Positions 53,380 to 64,000 of a stretch of 64,000 nucleotides of DNA are shown in pieces. The notes under the pieces are model-generated. The model searched no databases. It was not told where the DNA came from and saw only the letters and a list, made by a program, of their open reading frames with translations. Source of the stretch: Phellopilus nigrolimitatus (taxonomy: Eukaryota; Basidiomycota; Agaricomycetes; Hymenochaetales; Hymenochaetaceae); assembly GCA_021029095.1 (NCBI GenBank), contig JAJOHG010000130.1, positions 1 to 64,000 of the forward strand, read 5' to 3'. The translations under genes and the position numbers were made by a program. Numbering within the stretch: the first letter of the stretch is position 1; the number at the start of each line of letters is the position of its first letter.

Positions 53380-53880
53380 ATTGTGATGAGCGACCCCAGC
53401 GCAGTAGTCGCGACTATGAGGGGCTCCCTACGCGCGGACGGCGAGGCGGGCGTGGAGGCCGTGGAAGAGGTGGCCCGCACAGAGATGACTGGGACGACCG
53501 GCGCCGCGGCGGCAGCGACTGGGACCGTGACGAGGATCGCAGTCGCAGATACCGAGACGATTATGAGGGAGAAGGGAGAGGTCGTGGACGCGGCCGTGGT
53601 GGAGGTTACAATGGCGACCGTTTCGACGACAGAGGTGCGTATGGCGGTGCTCCGCCCCCGCCGCATAATAGCTATGGAGGTCCTGGGCCATCTGGCCCTC
53701 CGCCGCAGCAGCCGAGATTTGGGCGTGGTAACCATAGCAATGTCGAGTCCAACCCGGGCTGGAGAGCGGGTTCAGAAGCGTCCGAGGGTTAGTTCGAAGG
53801 CCTTCACCTGGGGACTGAGGAAAGGAGAAGCGGACAGAATGCCAAGGGAGGCAAGCTTAGGCAGAAGAAGGCGATAATTC
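53380..53880 (+). pseudogene. RGG-rich RNA-binding-protein-like fragment
   Basis: The plus frame gives RGRRGGRGGRGRGGPHRDDW, RRRGGSDWDRDEDRSRRYRD, GRGRGRGRGGGYNGDRFDDR and PPPPHNSYGGPGPSGPPPQQ, then stops. Arginine-glycine-rich tails of this kind occur in RNA-binding proteins; no RRM or other fold precedes it. It lies between duplicated spacers and looks like a moved 3' exon. The exact parent gene is unknown. Confidence 0.5.
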
Positions 53881-54339
53881 TTGTCTCAGACGTGCAAGTT
53901 ACTTCGCAAGGTGGTCTCCAACAAAATCTTCTGGCTAGAACGCCTCCGTGCGCTGGAACATGAGTATGCACCCGATCCGCCATGTGTTCGTTAGTGATCT
54001 CGCCTGGCAAGAACGGCGCACCCTAGTTGTGCGCGCGCTTCGGCGCCAGCGCTGTGTGCAGCCTGCGAATGGGCTGCCGCGAACGCTGTCGCGGGTTGCT
54101 CAGGTGCTTCAAGGCGCGCTAGACAAAAGGCACCTGCCGTCACTATAAGAATTATTGCTCGACTCGACTGACTGACTCATACGTACGTAGACACCCACCC
54201 CACGAGCGTCGCCTAGGGGAGAACGCTGTCTGCACATTGTCATCTGTTTTGGCTTTGATCACCGTAGACAGAAAGTGCGAACGTATACCAGAATATTCAT
54301 ACACTGAGGCGCGACGGTCGCGAATAGGCAAAAACACAC
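53881..54339. other. Cassette D spacer upstream of NLR3
   Basis: From about 54200 on homologous to 23890-24020 and 34830-34950 (GGGAGAACGCTGTCTGCACATTGTCATCTGTTT). No gene seen and no MBL gene in this cassette. Confidence 0.4.
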
Positions 54340-54502
54340 AAAGCAAAAATAAAATAAAACAATCCGGCGCCGGCGTCTAATCCAAAAATAGGACAATCAT
54401 GCTCACCGGCCATCGATAGCGCACGACTTACTCCTGACCACCATCGTCTCGCTCTCAAGTCAACCAAGCCTAACAGTTCCTCGCTCTTCTTTACAGTTTA
54501 TC
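54340..54502 (+). promoter_or_regulatory. Conserved NLR upstream region and leader (copy 3)
   Basis: Shortened version of copies 1 and 2: AAAATAAAATAAAACAATCC, GGCGTCTAATCCAAAAATAG, CTCCTGACCACCATCGTCTC and TCGCTCTTCTTTACAGTT before the ATG at 54503. Confidence 0.55.
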
Positions 54503-57500
54503 ATGTCTGAGACACCACAGGAAAACCCGAATTCCGATCAACGCCGGTGAGCCAGGAAAACCCTTTTTAATAAATATCTTAATCACTGAATTTGTCTTGC
54601 CATTTGCACGTAGTTACCTACATTTGAAAGGTGACGTGTGCTCCTCGACACGAGCTATTTTATTGACTATTATATACAGAAATCAATGTGGTCTTCAACA
54701 ACCGTCGCCCGAACTTGAAAATGTCCGTCAAAATCGAGGTCGCGGGCGAGAAGACCTACCAGTCGCCCGTCTTCGGAAGGAAGAAAGACATCGAATGGAA
54801 GTGTGATCGGTGAGCTTTATCTACTCTTACATGCGTTCCCCTCGAAAGCTGACTGTGATGCTTAGTTTCGTCGTCTCTTCTGCTTCCGTCAACGTGACTA
54901 TCCGGAAGTCATGTCTCCCTACGATGAAAATCACGAAGAAATATTCATCATTTGACGTCCAATTCGGAGCAGACAACATAGGCGAAAACAAAACCGTCGC
55001 GCTGCTGGAAGGTAAATATGTTGCTACAATAGTATCGCGACATTGAACTTACGCTACCCGTCAGATCCCCGATTCACTGTCGATTTGGTCTTTGGTGCTT
55101 CGCGGGCTGTACGTTTCGTGGTGTATTGGTTTTTAATTGCAAGTTTCTGATCAGGACAAAGCTCCAAGATGTTGCTCGCCTCCTGAGTAAGGAAGCAACG
55201 ACTGCTCTCGCATCCAAGGTAGTCCTGTTGGACAACATCGATAAGATTCTCAACTTCTCAGAAAAAATCATGCAGTTTGCAGAAGTTGTTGCAGAGGTGG
55301 TTTTTCCAAGTTTTTTTATTTAAATTCGCGTTGCTCTTAATTGACATCAATTCTAGTTACACCCAATAGCAGGATTGGTGGTTGGAGCCCTTCAGGTCGC
55401 TCTCGAGGTAAAATGGTTTCATCTATGTAACTTTGTTTCTCTCATTTTCATTGACTATATAAACAGAATTGCCAGAAGATCAGCAAGTGTCACGATGAGG
55501 TTGTTACTCTCATGAAGGAGATGGTCTCTCTGGTCTGTCTGCCTGAACTTGTCAGGGACAGAATAAAGGAGCCTGCCACCAAGGAAGCCATGGATAACTT
55601 TCTAGTTCTAGTCAAAGACGCAGCTGATGCTCTAACTGAATATGCCTCTCTGTCTGGTACCAGTGAGAGTACATACTTACTCCCTTTGTGGAAAATACTA
55701 ACAAATGATAGGCTTTTATGCAAGGAATTGGTTTAAGCCCAAGCAGGCTACTTTTGCTGATCTGAGGCAGAGATTTACTGCTGTGAAACAGAACATGGAT
55801 CTGTATCTGGGAGCAAGCACTTATCTTGTTGTCCATGAGACTCAAGGAACTGTCCATGCTACTCATGAAGTTGTTCTCAGTACTCAGGGGGCTGTTCAAG
55901 ATATTCATCAAACAACAGATAATACCTGTGAGTACTTCATGATCATTTGGTCTGACAGATACCTCTGACATGACCTGTAGATAACCTTCAGCTACTCAAT
56001 GGGCTTCATCCAGTTCATAAAGCTTATTATGACCCAGATCATTCTTGTTTACAGGGAACAAGGACAGATGTTCTGCATGATATTTGTGACTGGGCCATTT
56101 CTCATCAGGAACCACAGACCAAGCTTTTCTGGCTATATGGCATTGCAGGTTCTGGGAAAAGTGCCATAGCTTCATCTGTTGCTTCTTCCCTTCAGAAGGG
56201 TTGCCTGGCAGGGTGCTTCTTCTTCAAAAGAGATATTCCAGAATGCAGAAGCCCACAGTACTTCATCTCCACCCTGGCTTATCATCTTGCTAGGGCATAC
56301 AAACCCTTTGGGGATGTTGTATTGCAGGTCCTTCAGGATGACCCAGATATTGCAAACAAAGCAGTTAGACTGCAGTTTGAAACCCTGTTTTCAGGTCCAC
56401 TTTCTAAATGCAGTCAGATCTATCCTCCAAAGCCACTTATCATAATTGTTGATGCTTTGGACGAATGCCAGGATGCTGGTAGTGTTTCTGCATATCTTGC
56501 ACAGCTTGCAGGTCTTGTCTCCTGGCTCAAAATCTTTGTCACCAGCAGACCTCTCCCAGACATACACAGAGGATTTGATCCAGCTGCTTCTTTCATGAAA
56601 AAGTTTGACCTTTATTGTGCAAATGCACATAGTGATATTCTGCAGTATACAAAGGCACAGTTACTGCAGCTCATTGGAGATGATGATGCCAACTTTGTAA
56701 AAGGGATGGCATTGGCTTTGACAAAGAAAGCCTCAGGGCTTTTTATTTGGATCAGCACTGTCTTTCGTTTTATCAGTGTGAAGCTTAACAAGCATGCTGT
56801 CTTACAGCAGATTCTTTCCTCAGACCCAGCTCAGAACCCAGAAGCAGAGTTGGACAAGCTTTATACCACTGTTTTAGCCAGTCTTACCCAGGGTGACCAG
56901 GATAATATTGTTATAATCCAGTGGATCCTTGGTGTGATCTTTGCCACAGCTAGGAACAGACCACTTTCCTCTGCTGCACTTGCAGACTTCTTATCCAATC
57001 ACTCCAATGAGCTCATTCCTGCCAATGTCTTGTCAACAGTCATAGACGCCTTGCAATCTGTCTTGTATAAAGACTCAGCATCTGGTGGTTCTATCCGTGT
57101 CTGTCATCCATCCTTTCTTGACTTTATAGGTAGTAAAGACCGTTCAGGCCAGTTCTGGATGGGTCCAAAGGATGTTGACTCTCTCATGGCTACAAGATGC
57201 CTACAAATTATGCAGTCTGATCTGAAATTCAACATATGCAATCTGGAGTCATCCCATATCATGAACACAGACATTACAGATCTCCAAGACAGGATTTCTA
57301 CATACATCCCTCTGTCACTTCAGTACAGTTGTTTATACTGGATGAATCATCATTCCAGGTCAAACCTAGATTTGACAGACCAGACTGTATGGACATTAGT
57401 CAAAGAAGTGCTATGTGAGCCAAGGGCTTTATTTTGGCTTGAGACTCTAAGCTTGTTGGGCCAGCTGAACTCAAGCATAGACATATTGACACAGTCTTCC

Positions 57501-59809
57501 AGTTGTTTTCAAGTAAGCTTAACATATGACTTGATTCATTGTATCCTACTCACAAGTATCTTTTACAGCACTGCACAGAGATTGCATCAGCCAGTCAAGA
57601 TCTTTACAGATTTGTCTCTGCATTTTATGAGCCAATGGAAGCCAGCACACCCCATATCTATATTTCTGCCATGTCTTGGGCACCAACAGAGAGTTATATA
57701 GCAAAGCACTTTTACTCATATTTTTCAAATCAACCTTTAGTTGTTTCTGGAAAGGCTGATCATTGGAAACATATTCTATGGACAGCAAAGGCACAAAGCT
57801 GGGTTTCATCTGTTGCCTACTCTCCTGATGGCAGGCATATTGTCTCTGGCTCATGGGACAAAAGCATCCACATCTGGGATTCCCAGACTGGGAAGGCCAT
57901 AGGAGAGCCACTCACAGGTCATTCAAGCTGGGTTAGCTCTGTTGCCTATTCCCCTGATGGTAGACACATTGTCTCTGGCTCAGAAGATAAAACCATCTGC
58001 ATATGGGATGCACACACTGGGAAGGCTGTCAGGGAGCCACTCACAGGCCACTCAGACAGAGTTCTGTGTGTCACCTACTCCCCTGATGGCAGGCACATTG
58101 TCTCTGGCTCATGGGACAAAAGCATCCACATCTGGGATGCCCAGACAGGGAAGGCTGTTGGAGAGCCACTCAGAGGTCATTCAGACTATGTCACATCCAT
58201 TGCCTACTCCCCTGATGGTAGAAACATTGTCTCTGGTTCTCATGACAAAACCATTTGCATCTGGGATGCCCACACTGGAAAGGTTGTAAAAGAGCCACTC
58301 ACAGGTCATTTACACTGGATTCTGTCTGTCGCCTACTCCCCTAATGGGAGGCACATTGTCTCAGGCTCATGGGACAAAACCATCTGTGTCTGGGATGCCC
58401 AGACTGGGAAGCCTGTTGGAGAGCCACTCACAGGCCATTCAGACTGGGTTTGCTCTGTCACCTATTCCCCTGATGGCAGACACATTGTCTCTGGCTCAAA
58501 TGATAAAACAATTCGCATATGGGATGCTCACACTGGGAAGGCTGTAGGAGAGCCACTCACAGGTCATTCAGACTATGTTTTGTCTGCTGCCTATTCCCCT
58601 GATGGCAGATACATTGTCTCTGGCTCTAGTGACAAAACCATCTGCACCTGGGATGCCCACTCTAGGAAGGCTGTTGGAGAGCCACTCAAAGGCCATTCAC
58701 ATGATGTCAAATGTGTTGCCTACTCTCCTGATGGCAAATACATTGTCTCTGGATCTTCTGATAAAACCATCTGCATTTGGGATGCCCACACTGGAAAGTC
58801 TGCTAAAGAGCCAGTCATAAGTTGTTCAGACTGGATTCGCTCTGTTGCCTACTCCCCTGATGGCAGACACATTGTCTCTGGTTCAGATGATAAAACCATC
58901 TGCATATGGGATGCACACACTGGAAAGACCATTGGGGGGCCATTCACATGTCACTCGGCTAGGGTCTTGTCTGTTGCCTACTCCTCTGATGGCAGATACA
59001 TTGTCTCTGGCTCTCATGACAGCACCATTTGCATCTGGGATGCCCACACTGGAAAGGTTGTTGGAGAGCCACTTAAAGACCATTCATATGTTGTTACTTC
59101 TGTTGCCTACTCTCCTGATGGGAGGCACATTGTCTCAGGCTCATGGGACAAAACCATCCGTGTCTGGGATGCCCAGACTGGGAAGCCTGTTGGGGAGCCA
59201 CTCATAGGTCATTTGGACAATGTTTTGTCTGTTGTTTACTCCCCTGACGGCAGACACATTGTCTCTGGCTCTCGTGACAGCACCATTTGCATCTGGGATG
59301 CCCACACTGGGAAGGTCATAGGAGATCCACTCACAGGTCATTCAACCTGGGTCTGCTCTGTTGCCTATTCCCCTGATGGCAGACACATTGTCTCTGGCTC
59401 ATTGGATAAAACCATTCGCATATGGGATACTCATTCTGGGAGGGCTGTAGGAGAGCCACTCCGTGGTCATTATGAGTCTGTCAATTCTGTTGCATACTCC
59501 CCTGATGGCAGACACATTGTCTCTGGTTCAGATGATGGAACAATCTGCATCTGGGACACAGATTTTGATTCAGAAGACTTCAAATCAAACCTCAGACATC
59601 CTTCAAGGATTCCAGATGATGGTTGGTGGAAGAATTCTGCAGGTGAACAGTTGCTCTGGGTGCCTCATGAGTTTAGGAGGATGATTCATTATAGGTGTGA
59701 GATGTGTATTTCAACTGAACTGCCAAGGTATCCACCAAGGCTAGACTGGAAAAAGTTTGATCAGTGGGGAGGTACATCTTGGGTAGATATCCATATAGGC
59801 AAACAATGA
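54503..59809 (+). CDS. NLR3: intact C2-like/helical/NACHT/WD40 STAND protein, 14 WD40 repeats
   Basis: Exons 54503-54546, 54614-54630, 54680-54809, 54866-55011, 55065-55108, 55144-55296, 55357-55407, 55467-55662, 55712-55927, 55981-57512, 57569-59809 sum to 4770 nt (1589 residues) with every junction in frame. Domains: leader (1-15); C2-like beta domain (about 18-127; INVVFNNRRPNLKMSVKIEV); helical bundle (about 130-330; LHPIAGLVVGALQVALE, NCQKISKCHDEAVTLMKEM) of the kind seen in fungal NLR N-termini; NACHT with P-loop GIAGSGKSA (about 386-394), Walker B IIIVDALDEC (about 487-496) and KIFVTSRPLP; 14 WD40 repeats (about 920-1520, two propellers); tail with DDGWWKNSAGEQLLWVPHE. Role by family: cytosolic sensor for non-self or heterokaryon incompatibility. 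Only fully intact NLR in the window. Confidence 0.9.
57790..59560 (+). repeat. WD40 array of NLR3, 14 units of 129 bp
   Basis: Fourteen regular 43-codon units. The motif SVAYSPDGRHIVSGSxDKTICIWD is nearly invariant, while residues just before it and the one after SGS vary (SW, SW, DR, DY, HW, DW, DY, HD, DW, AR, YV, DN, TW, ES). Confidence 0.9.
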
Positions 59810-60846
59810 TTTGAAGGTGAGTTACTCACTATAAGGATACCTATTGGCTCACTGACCTTTTCATTTTTAATAGTTTATAGTATGATTCCTGGGTGACTTG
59901 TATGTGGACCTCAAACATGAGGATCTGAGGCTGTCTGCATTTGATTATAACAGAATGTCAAAAGAATATAGAATGTTTTTTATATGCTCTTAACTAAATA
60001 CCCTTAGAAGCTGAAGACGAGAAATACAGTCAGAGTAACAGGAAGAGACAGGAGCGAGCTGAAAAGATATTGTGTGTAAGACAGTTGGCACTCAACATAA
60101 AATCAATCAGCAGAGCAGAGGGGTGCTTATGGGATGAATATCCATGTACAAATTTCTCGGACGAGTTGTGTTATTCTAAGCGAAGCAGAAGATTTCGGAA
60201 GGAAAATAAGAAGTTAGTAAGCTAAAAAAGCGTGTAGACAGTAGAATAGGAGCACATGAGTTTTCTGGATAATATAAAAGGAGGGCAGTAACGAAATACG
60301 AAACAGAAGTATTAGCGGAACCGAGCAATGATACCTGGACTCTGGTCTACGCACTGATATGAGCCATGATAGCTGTTTCTGTACGCGGGAGCACGTCAAA
60401 TTCAAGGTTTTAATACAGGAGTCTGGTATGTCAGCCTGCGTGGAGCAACAAACACCGTCCGGGACATCCCGTTCCGTTGCGACGCCAGTGTGCAAACCGG
60501 AGGTAAGTGGGAGCAGGATCCACAAGTGCATTGTCCGTCTGAACCAGGAGACCCGGAAGGAGCGAGAAGGCGAACAGACAGCGCAAGCAGCAGATTCGAA
60601 GCAAAATAGCAAGCATGTGAGGAAGTGGATTGATGGACGGGTGCAAAGTGGGAAAGGGGTGTTCGGAAGCGAAGCGTCGGTGGAGGGTTGTCATCAACCC
60701 ACATCAGAGCCGGCCGTGACGCGGAGGCTTGTTCAAACAGAGACCGCTAGCGCGGGCTCCGTGCTGAAACCCGGAACGCGGCTCCAGAGAGCGAGAGGTA
60801 GCGCGCACACGGGAGCTCCGATGGTAGGCTGTGTGGCGGCCGCGCT
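59810..60846. other. Cassette D 3' spacer (partial Z block)
   Basis: Starts as the sequences after NLR1 and NLR2 do (GTATGATTCCTGGGTGACTTGT) and keeps GTGGAGGGTTGTCATCAACCC, then diverges. No gene. Confidence 0.45.
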
Positions 60847-61350
60847 TTAGCGTGTCGGTTGGGCACGCAGTGGCATGGCCTTTTGACGACGTAGGCAGTG
60901 GTGAACCGAACGACAAGGTCGCTTTTGGGCTGGAACGGCATCGATTTCCACTCGTATACGGTGTACGGTGTTGCCTACATAAAGCATGCGCTCACCCGCG
61001 TCGCACCGTACGAGCTCGTCGGGGCATGCGGCCGGACGCGCGCAGGGCGCACGAGGAGGCGCGGATGAGCTCGTCGGGGCGAAATGCTCGAGGGCGACTG
61101 GGTACTGCGTCGGCCCAAAATCGAATCGCGCGAAGAAAGGACATGGACGCACCTCTGTAATCACAACGGCTATGTGTGCACACACAGCGACGTATTTCCG
61201 TTTCCGTTTTTTTTTTTTTTCGCGCTCGTTAAGCAGCGTGTCGTCGTTATCCCTCCACAGACAACGTCCCGACGAGCTCGCGCAAGCTTGTTGCGTCCAC
61301 GGCCGGGTTGTCCGATGCGCCCCTGAAGCCCACGTCCGAGTCGGTAGAGG
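60847..61350 (-). pseudogene. MBL4 relic (minus strand)
   Basis: The minus translation keeps GASDNPAVDATSLRELVGTL, KYVAVCAH, PVALEHFAPTS and CDAGERMLYVGNTV, in the order of MBL1. The HxHxDH motif is destroyed (CAHIAVVI), the HTPGH segment is deleted and GDTVY has become GNTVH. The only MBL copy on the minus strand, so an inversion accompanied this duplication. Confidence 0.75.
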
Positions 61351-61508
61351 ATTCGCGGTGCGCACCGCTCTTGCTGCCGCCGCTGCTGTCGTCGGTAGAA
61401 ACACGGGACTCGGTTCGATACGTGTCCGTTGTAGCGGGGGGAATCGGGCCGGAAGGAGAGGACACAGTGTCAATGTCATCATCCTTCCTTCTACCGCTCC
61501 ACCCGACG
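61351..61508. other. Short spacer
   Basis: Minus-strand continuation of the MBL4 upstream side. Nothing further recognised. Confidence 0.3.
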
Positions 61509-61940
61509 CTAGACTGTTCGAACGTGAATAGGGTCCGGAGGAATAGGCGCAAGTTTTTCTTTGGAGCTCTCGGAGTTCGGGATGTCATGCGCGAGACGGT
61601 GGAGAAGTAAATTCAGCGATTCATAATGCTCGATGAGATCTGATAAAGTACCGCGTTGCCAGTAGTGCGTCGAAAAATGCTTTTGCTTGCAGTGATTCAA
61701 ACGGGGGAAGGAAAGGGTCTGCTTATGTGGAGTAGACTCAACAGGGCAATGCCCGCTCGTCCGCTCGAGCACCGAATCGTAAAGCTTGTAGAAGCTATCC
61801 TCGATGCTGCGAATTGCCATTTTGTAGGAAACGCGGAATATCACGCATTCGAGCAGACGGCCGCCCCTCTGATAGACATTTACTGAGGATGCTGCCTGGA
61901 CCGGCGATGTCGGACATGGTCGCATCCAAGGACAGCGCAC
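61509..61940 (-). CDS. Hypothetical exon
   Basis: Minus frame reading SIEDSFYKLYDSVLERTSGH, HYWQRGTLSDLIEHYESLNL and SSKEKLAPIPPDPIHVRTV, with an amphipathic, coding-like look. A possible upstream exon begins MSDIAGPGSIL (61915) with a GTAAAT donor, and an acceptor TTCGCAG lies at 61812-61806, but the phases do not match. Unrecognised; could be part of a small gene unrelated to the cassettes. Confidence 0.35.
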   Translation of the reverse strand: MRCPWMRPCPTSPVQAASSVNVYQRGGRLLECVIFRVSYKMAIRSIEDSFYKLYDSVLERTSGHCPVESTPHKQTLSFPRLNHCKQKHFSTHYWQRGTLSDLIEHYESLNLLLHRLAHDIPNSESSKEKLAPIPPDPIHVRTV

Positions 61941-63161
61941 TCGGGTGGAGCTGAAGACGGTCTGGTTGCTGCTCGAGAGGGAAAGGGACTATATTTGCGT
62001 CGTCTCCAGGACCGTCGTGCTGAGAACAAGCCACCGCGAAAGCCTGATAGGGGGCGTGAATCGGTGCTTAAGGATGCGCCGGAATATTCCTACGTCATTG
62101 GTGCATCGTTTGATTCATAAGCGCCGAGTAGAAGGCCGCGTCAGATGAGATGGGACGTACGTGCGATATTGACCTGTCATCGTTTGCGGATGCGGACGAA
62201 AGCCATTGAAAGGGGCGGCGACGAAAATACAGAGGATTCCTATGAGGTGGTCATATGGTGCGCGCAGTCGGCGACGTGTGCACGAAGGCGACACGAGGTG
62301 CGATGTTTGCGTGACATTTCGCGTGGACCGTATTGTGCCTTCTTAGGATTCTCAAACTCTGATGCACACGTACTTAGCGGCCTGCCATAGAAACACTGCT
62401 CGTAGAAGTCTTCGAGGCGACTTACGTTAGATTTACCACAAGCTACTACAAGGTGTCCCATACGGCACGTCATGGAAAATGAATGGTTCTGTGAGAAGCA
62501 ATTTAGCGAAAGGTTTTCGGTGCAGATTTAATCAAGTTCGAGAACGACCCTTTGAGATGACGGCTCGTATCGATCAAGATCTAACAATAGCGGTTGAGGG
62601 AATAGAAATCGCAGAGGCGGCTCGCCCTCGTGGGTTGTGAATCGCGAATCGAGACGTCAAAGTGGTGGCTTCTCAGATTCTTGCCGTCTACGGACTGCGC
62701 CACCAGCGATGTCGAAGCAGCGCCGGGGCGATCTGCGCTGTCTAACGGCGACGGCTAAACGGAAGTGCGAACGCAAAAATGTAAATCATCTCGATCTCGG
62801 AGCGGCGGCCTTAAACGAAAAGTGAAACGGACCTGCTTTCGAATTGAGTTGAGGCGAGACGTCCGGATGGTATCATCATCATGCTATGCTATGCAAACCG
62901 CCGGATTAGGGATGCAAAGAACGTCTAAAGAGGGATGCTGCCGCTGCCGTTGTCGATAGGGGCAAGCGAGTCGGACTTTAGCCGATAAGATCGCCACTGG
63001 TGCATTCCAGAGAATAAAGAGTAACGATAACTTTCAAGCAAAGAGAACATGGATTTGAAGAGAAAAAAGAATGAATAAATAAATAAAAAGAAACAAGAGA
63101 GGTTGTTGTGTTGTGTTGTCGGCAAGGACTCGGCAAGAGTCAATATTTGTTCTCCGCTGTG
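61941..63161. other. Spacer, no convincing gene
   Basis: Short frames only (for example minus 62473-62240). 63050-63110 is purine-rich with AATAAATAAATAAA. Confidence 0.35.
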
Positions 63162-64000
63162 ATGGCCCACATCGGTATTTCGCGTAGCGGGTTCCTCTTC
63201 AGTTTTGCTTCCGCCACACGAACACACGCCAAAATGTAAATCTATCCCTTTCTTTATCTCGCTGATCCTTCTGACCCTCCGAAAACCCACAGGCCGCCTC
63301 TCTCCGCGGCATCGCCCTCGTCGTCGTCGACGCACCCGCCCCCGGCGCCCCTGTCGTCCAAACACCGCCCCGGTCGAGCGAGCGAGCCCGAGAAGCCGCG
63401 CAGATCTCGCCCATCAGCAGCAGCGCCCGCTCCCGCAGCACCTTCCAGGACGTCGAAGCCCCACGCAGCACGCACTCTAACAGCGGCGGCGGCCACAGCC
63501 ACACCCGGCGCGGAGCCACGCAAGAGCTCGCGCCTCCTCGCCAAGCGCAAGCACGTCGATGGCCCCGATCTCGATCCCAATGTCGAATCTGTCGCTGACA
63601 ACGTCGCTGGCGCGGCGATAAGCGTCGACGGAGGCGCCGTCGTCCCGTCGAACCCGGCGGCGCCCCGCAAACGCCGGAAGACACTCCCTGTTGTCGGACA
63701 CAAGCTTGTCGACGACGACGACATCGTTGGGTCCCGGCGTCTGTCTCTACCTGAGCCCCTACCCCAGACCCAGTCGCGGCACAGCGCGCGCCTCGAAAAC
63801 AAGCGCAAGCGGCCCAGCAACAGCGATGACCTTGTCTTCGAAGGTGAAGATGTTGATGACGGCGACGATGACGAGTTGTCGAGCAGGAACGGCCGTCCGC
63901 GGGCCTTATCGAGAGGTGCGAAAACAATAAGAAAAATTTCCTGCCGTCTGATCGGTGTTTACTAACCTTCGATGTACAGGCCCTCTGCTTGCGCGCAACT
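63162..64000 (+). CDS. Basic Ser/Pro/Ala-rich protein, N-terminal part, runs off the right edge
   Basis: Exon 2 (63293-63915) is one long open frame without any internal ATG: PPLSAASPSSSSTHPPPAPL, EPRKSSRLLAKRKHVDGPDL, APRKRRKTLPVVGHKLVDDD, SARLENKRKRPSNSDDLVFE and an acidic end. Intron 63236-63292 (GTAAAT...CCACAG) separates it from a first exon ending CCAAAAT; splicing creates AT|G CCG, a start codon split by the intron. Alternatively translation starts at the ATG at 63162 (MAHIGISRSGFLF). Intron 2 is 63916-63979 (GTGCGA...TACTAAC...TACAG). Basic KRK/KRRK clusters suggest nuclear localisation. Family not recognised. Confidence 0.6.

Noticed and set aside
57790..59560. Regular 129-bp repeats that could be mistaken for a CRISPR or satellite array (also 27470-28200, 41980-43750)
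   Set aside because: They encode in-frame WD40 units inside an exon, and the spacing and variation follow codons.

Overview
The window reads as a chromosomal segment of a filamentous basidiomycete, most likely an Agaricomycete. Genes carry many short GT-AG introns (44-70 nt). The recognisable families are STAND/NLR proteins with a NACHT domain and long WD40 arrays, C2H2 and MADS-box regulators, a Helitron and hAT-like transposons. Only a few genes look intact. Much of the segment is transposons, gene fragments and diverged duplicate copies, as in a fast-evolving accessory region.

Layout. 1-1143 (-) is a retrotransposon gag-like reading frame cut by the window edge, followed by short tandem repeats and a 400-bp hairpin-like inverted repeat (1610-2010). 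2400-4771 is the left end of a hAT-like element carrying fragments of SEC24, an unidentified gene and an MCM1-type MADS gene. 4998-12245 (-) is a Helitron coding for Rep, helicase and a USP-like peptidase, broken by two frameshifts. 12.9-19.1 kb is a run of decayed host-like genes, all on the minus strand: a C2H2 factor, SNF5, MUB1/samB MYND and a Q-rich protein.

19.5-61.4 kb is built from repeated cassettes: an MBL-fold hydrolase, then a spacer, then a C2-like/helical/NACHT/WD40 NLR gene, then a spacer. NLR1 (24198-28444) has 6 WD40 repeats and a frameshift in the C2-like part. NLR2 (35133-43995) has 14 repeats and is split by a 3574-bp hAT-like transposon with an 8-bp target duplication. 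NLR3 (54503-59809) has 14 repeats and appears fully intact (1589 residues, 11 exons). MBL1 is intact, MBL2 has a shifted C-terminus, MBL3 is broken with an inverted 3' part, MBL4 is a minus-strand relic, and further MBL exon scraps lie between cassettes. The right edge (63162-64000) holds the start of a basic, serine/proline-rich gene whose ATG may be formed by splicing.

The NLR proteins are, by family knowledge, intracellular sensors: a variable WD40 surface senses a ligand, NACHT oligomerises, and the N-terminal domains signal. The most notable structures are the gene-fragment-carrying hAT-like family (two members here, one sitting inside an immune-type gene) and the MBL-NLR cassette array with signs of repeat turnover and gene conversion. 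No tRNA, rRNA or CRISPR array was seen. All function calls come from reading motifs by eye; no database search was run.
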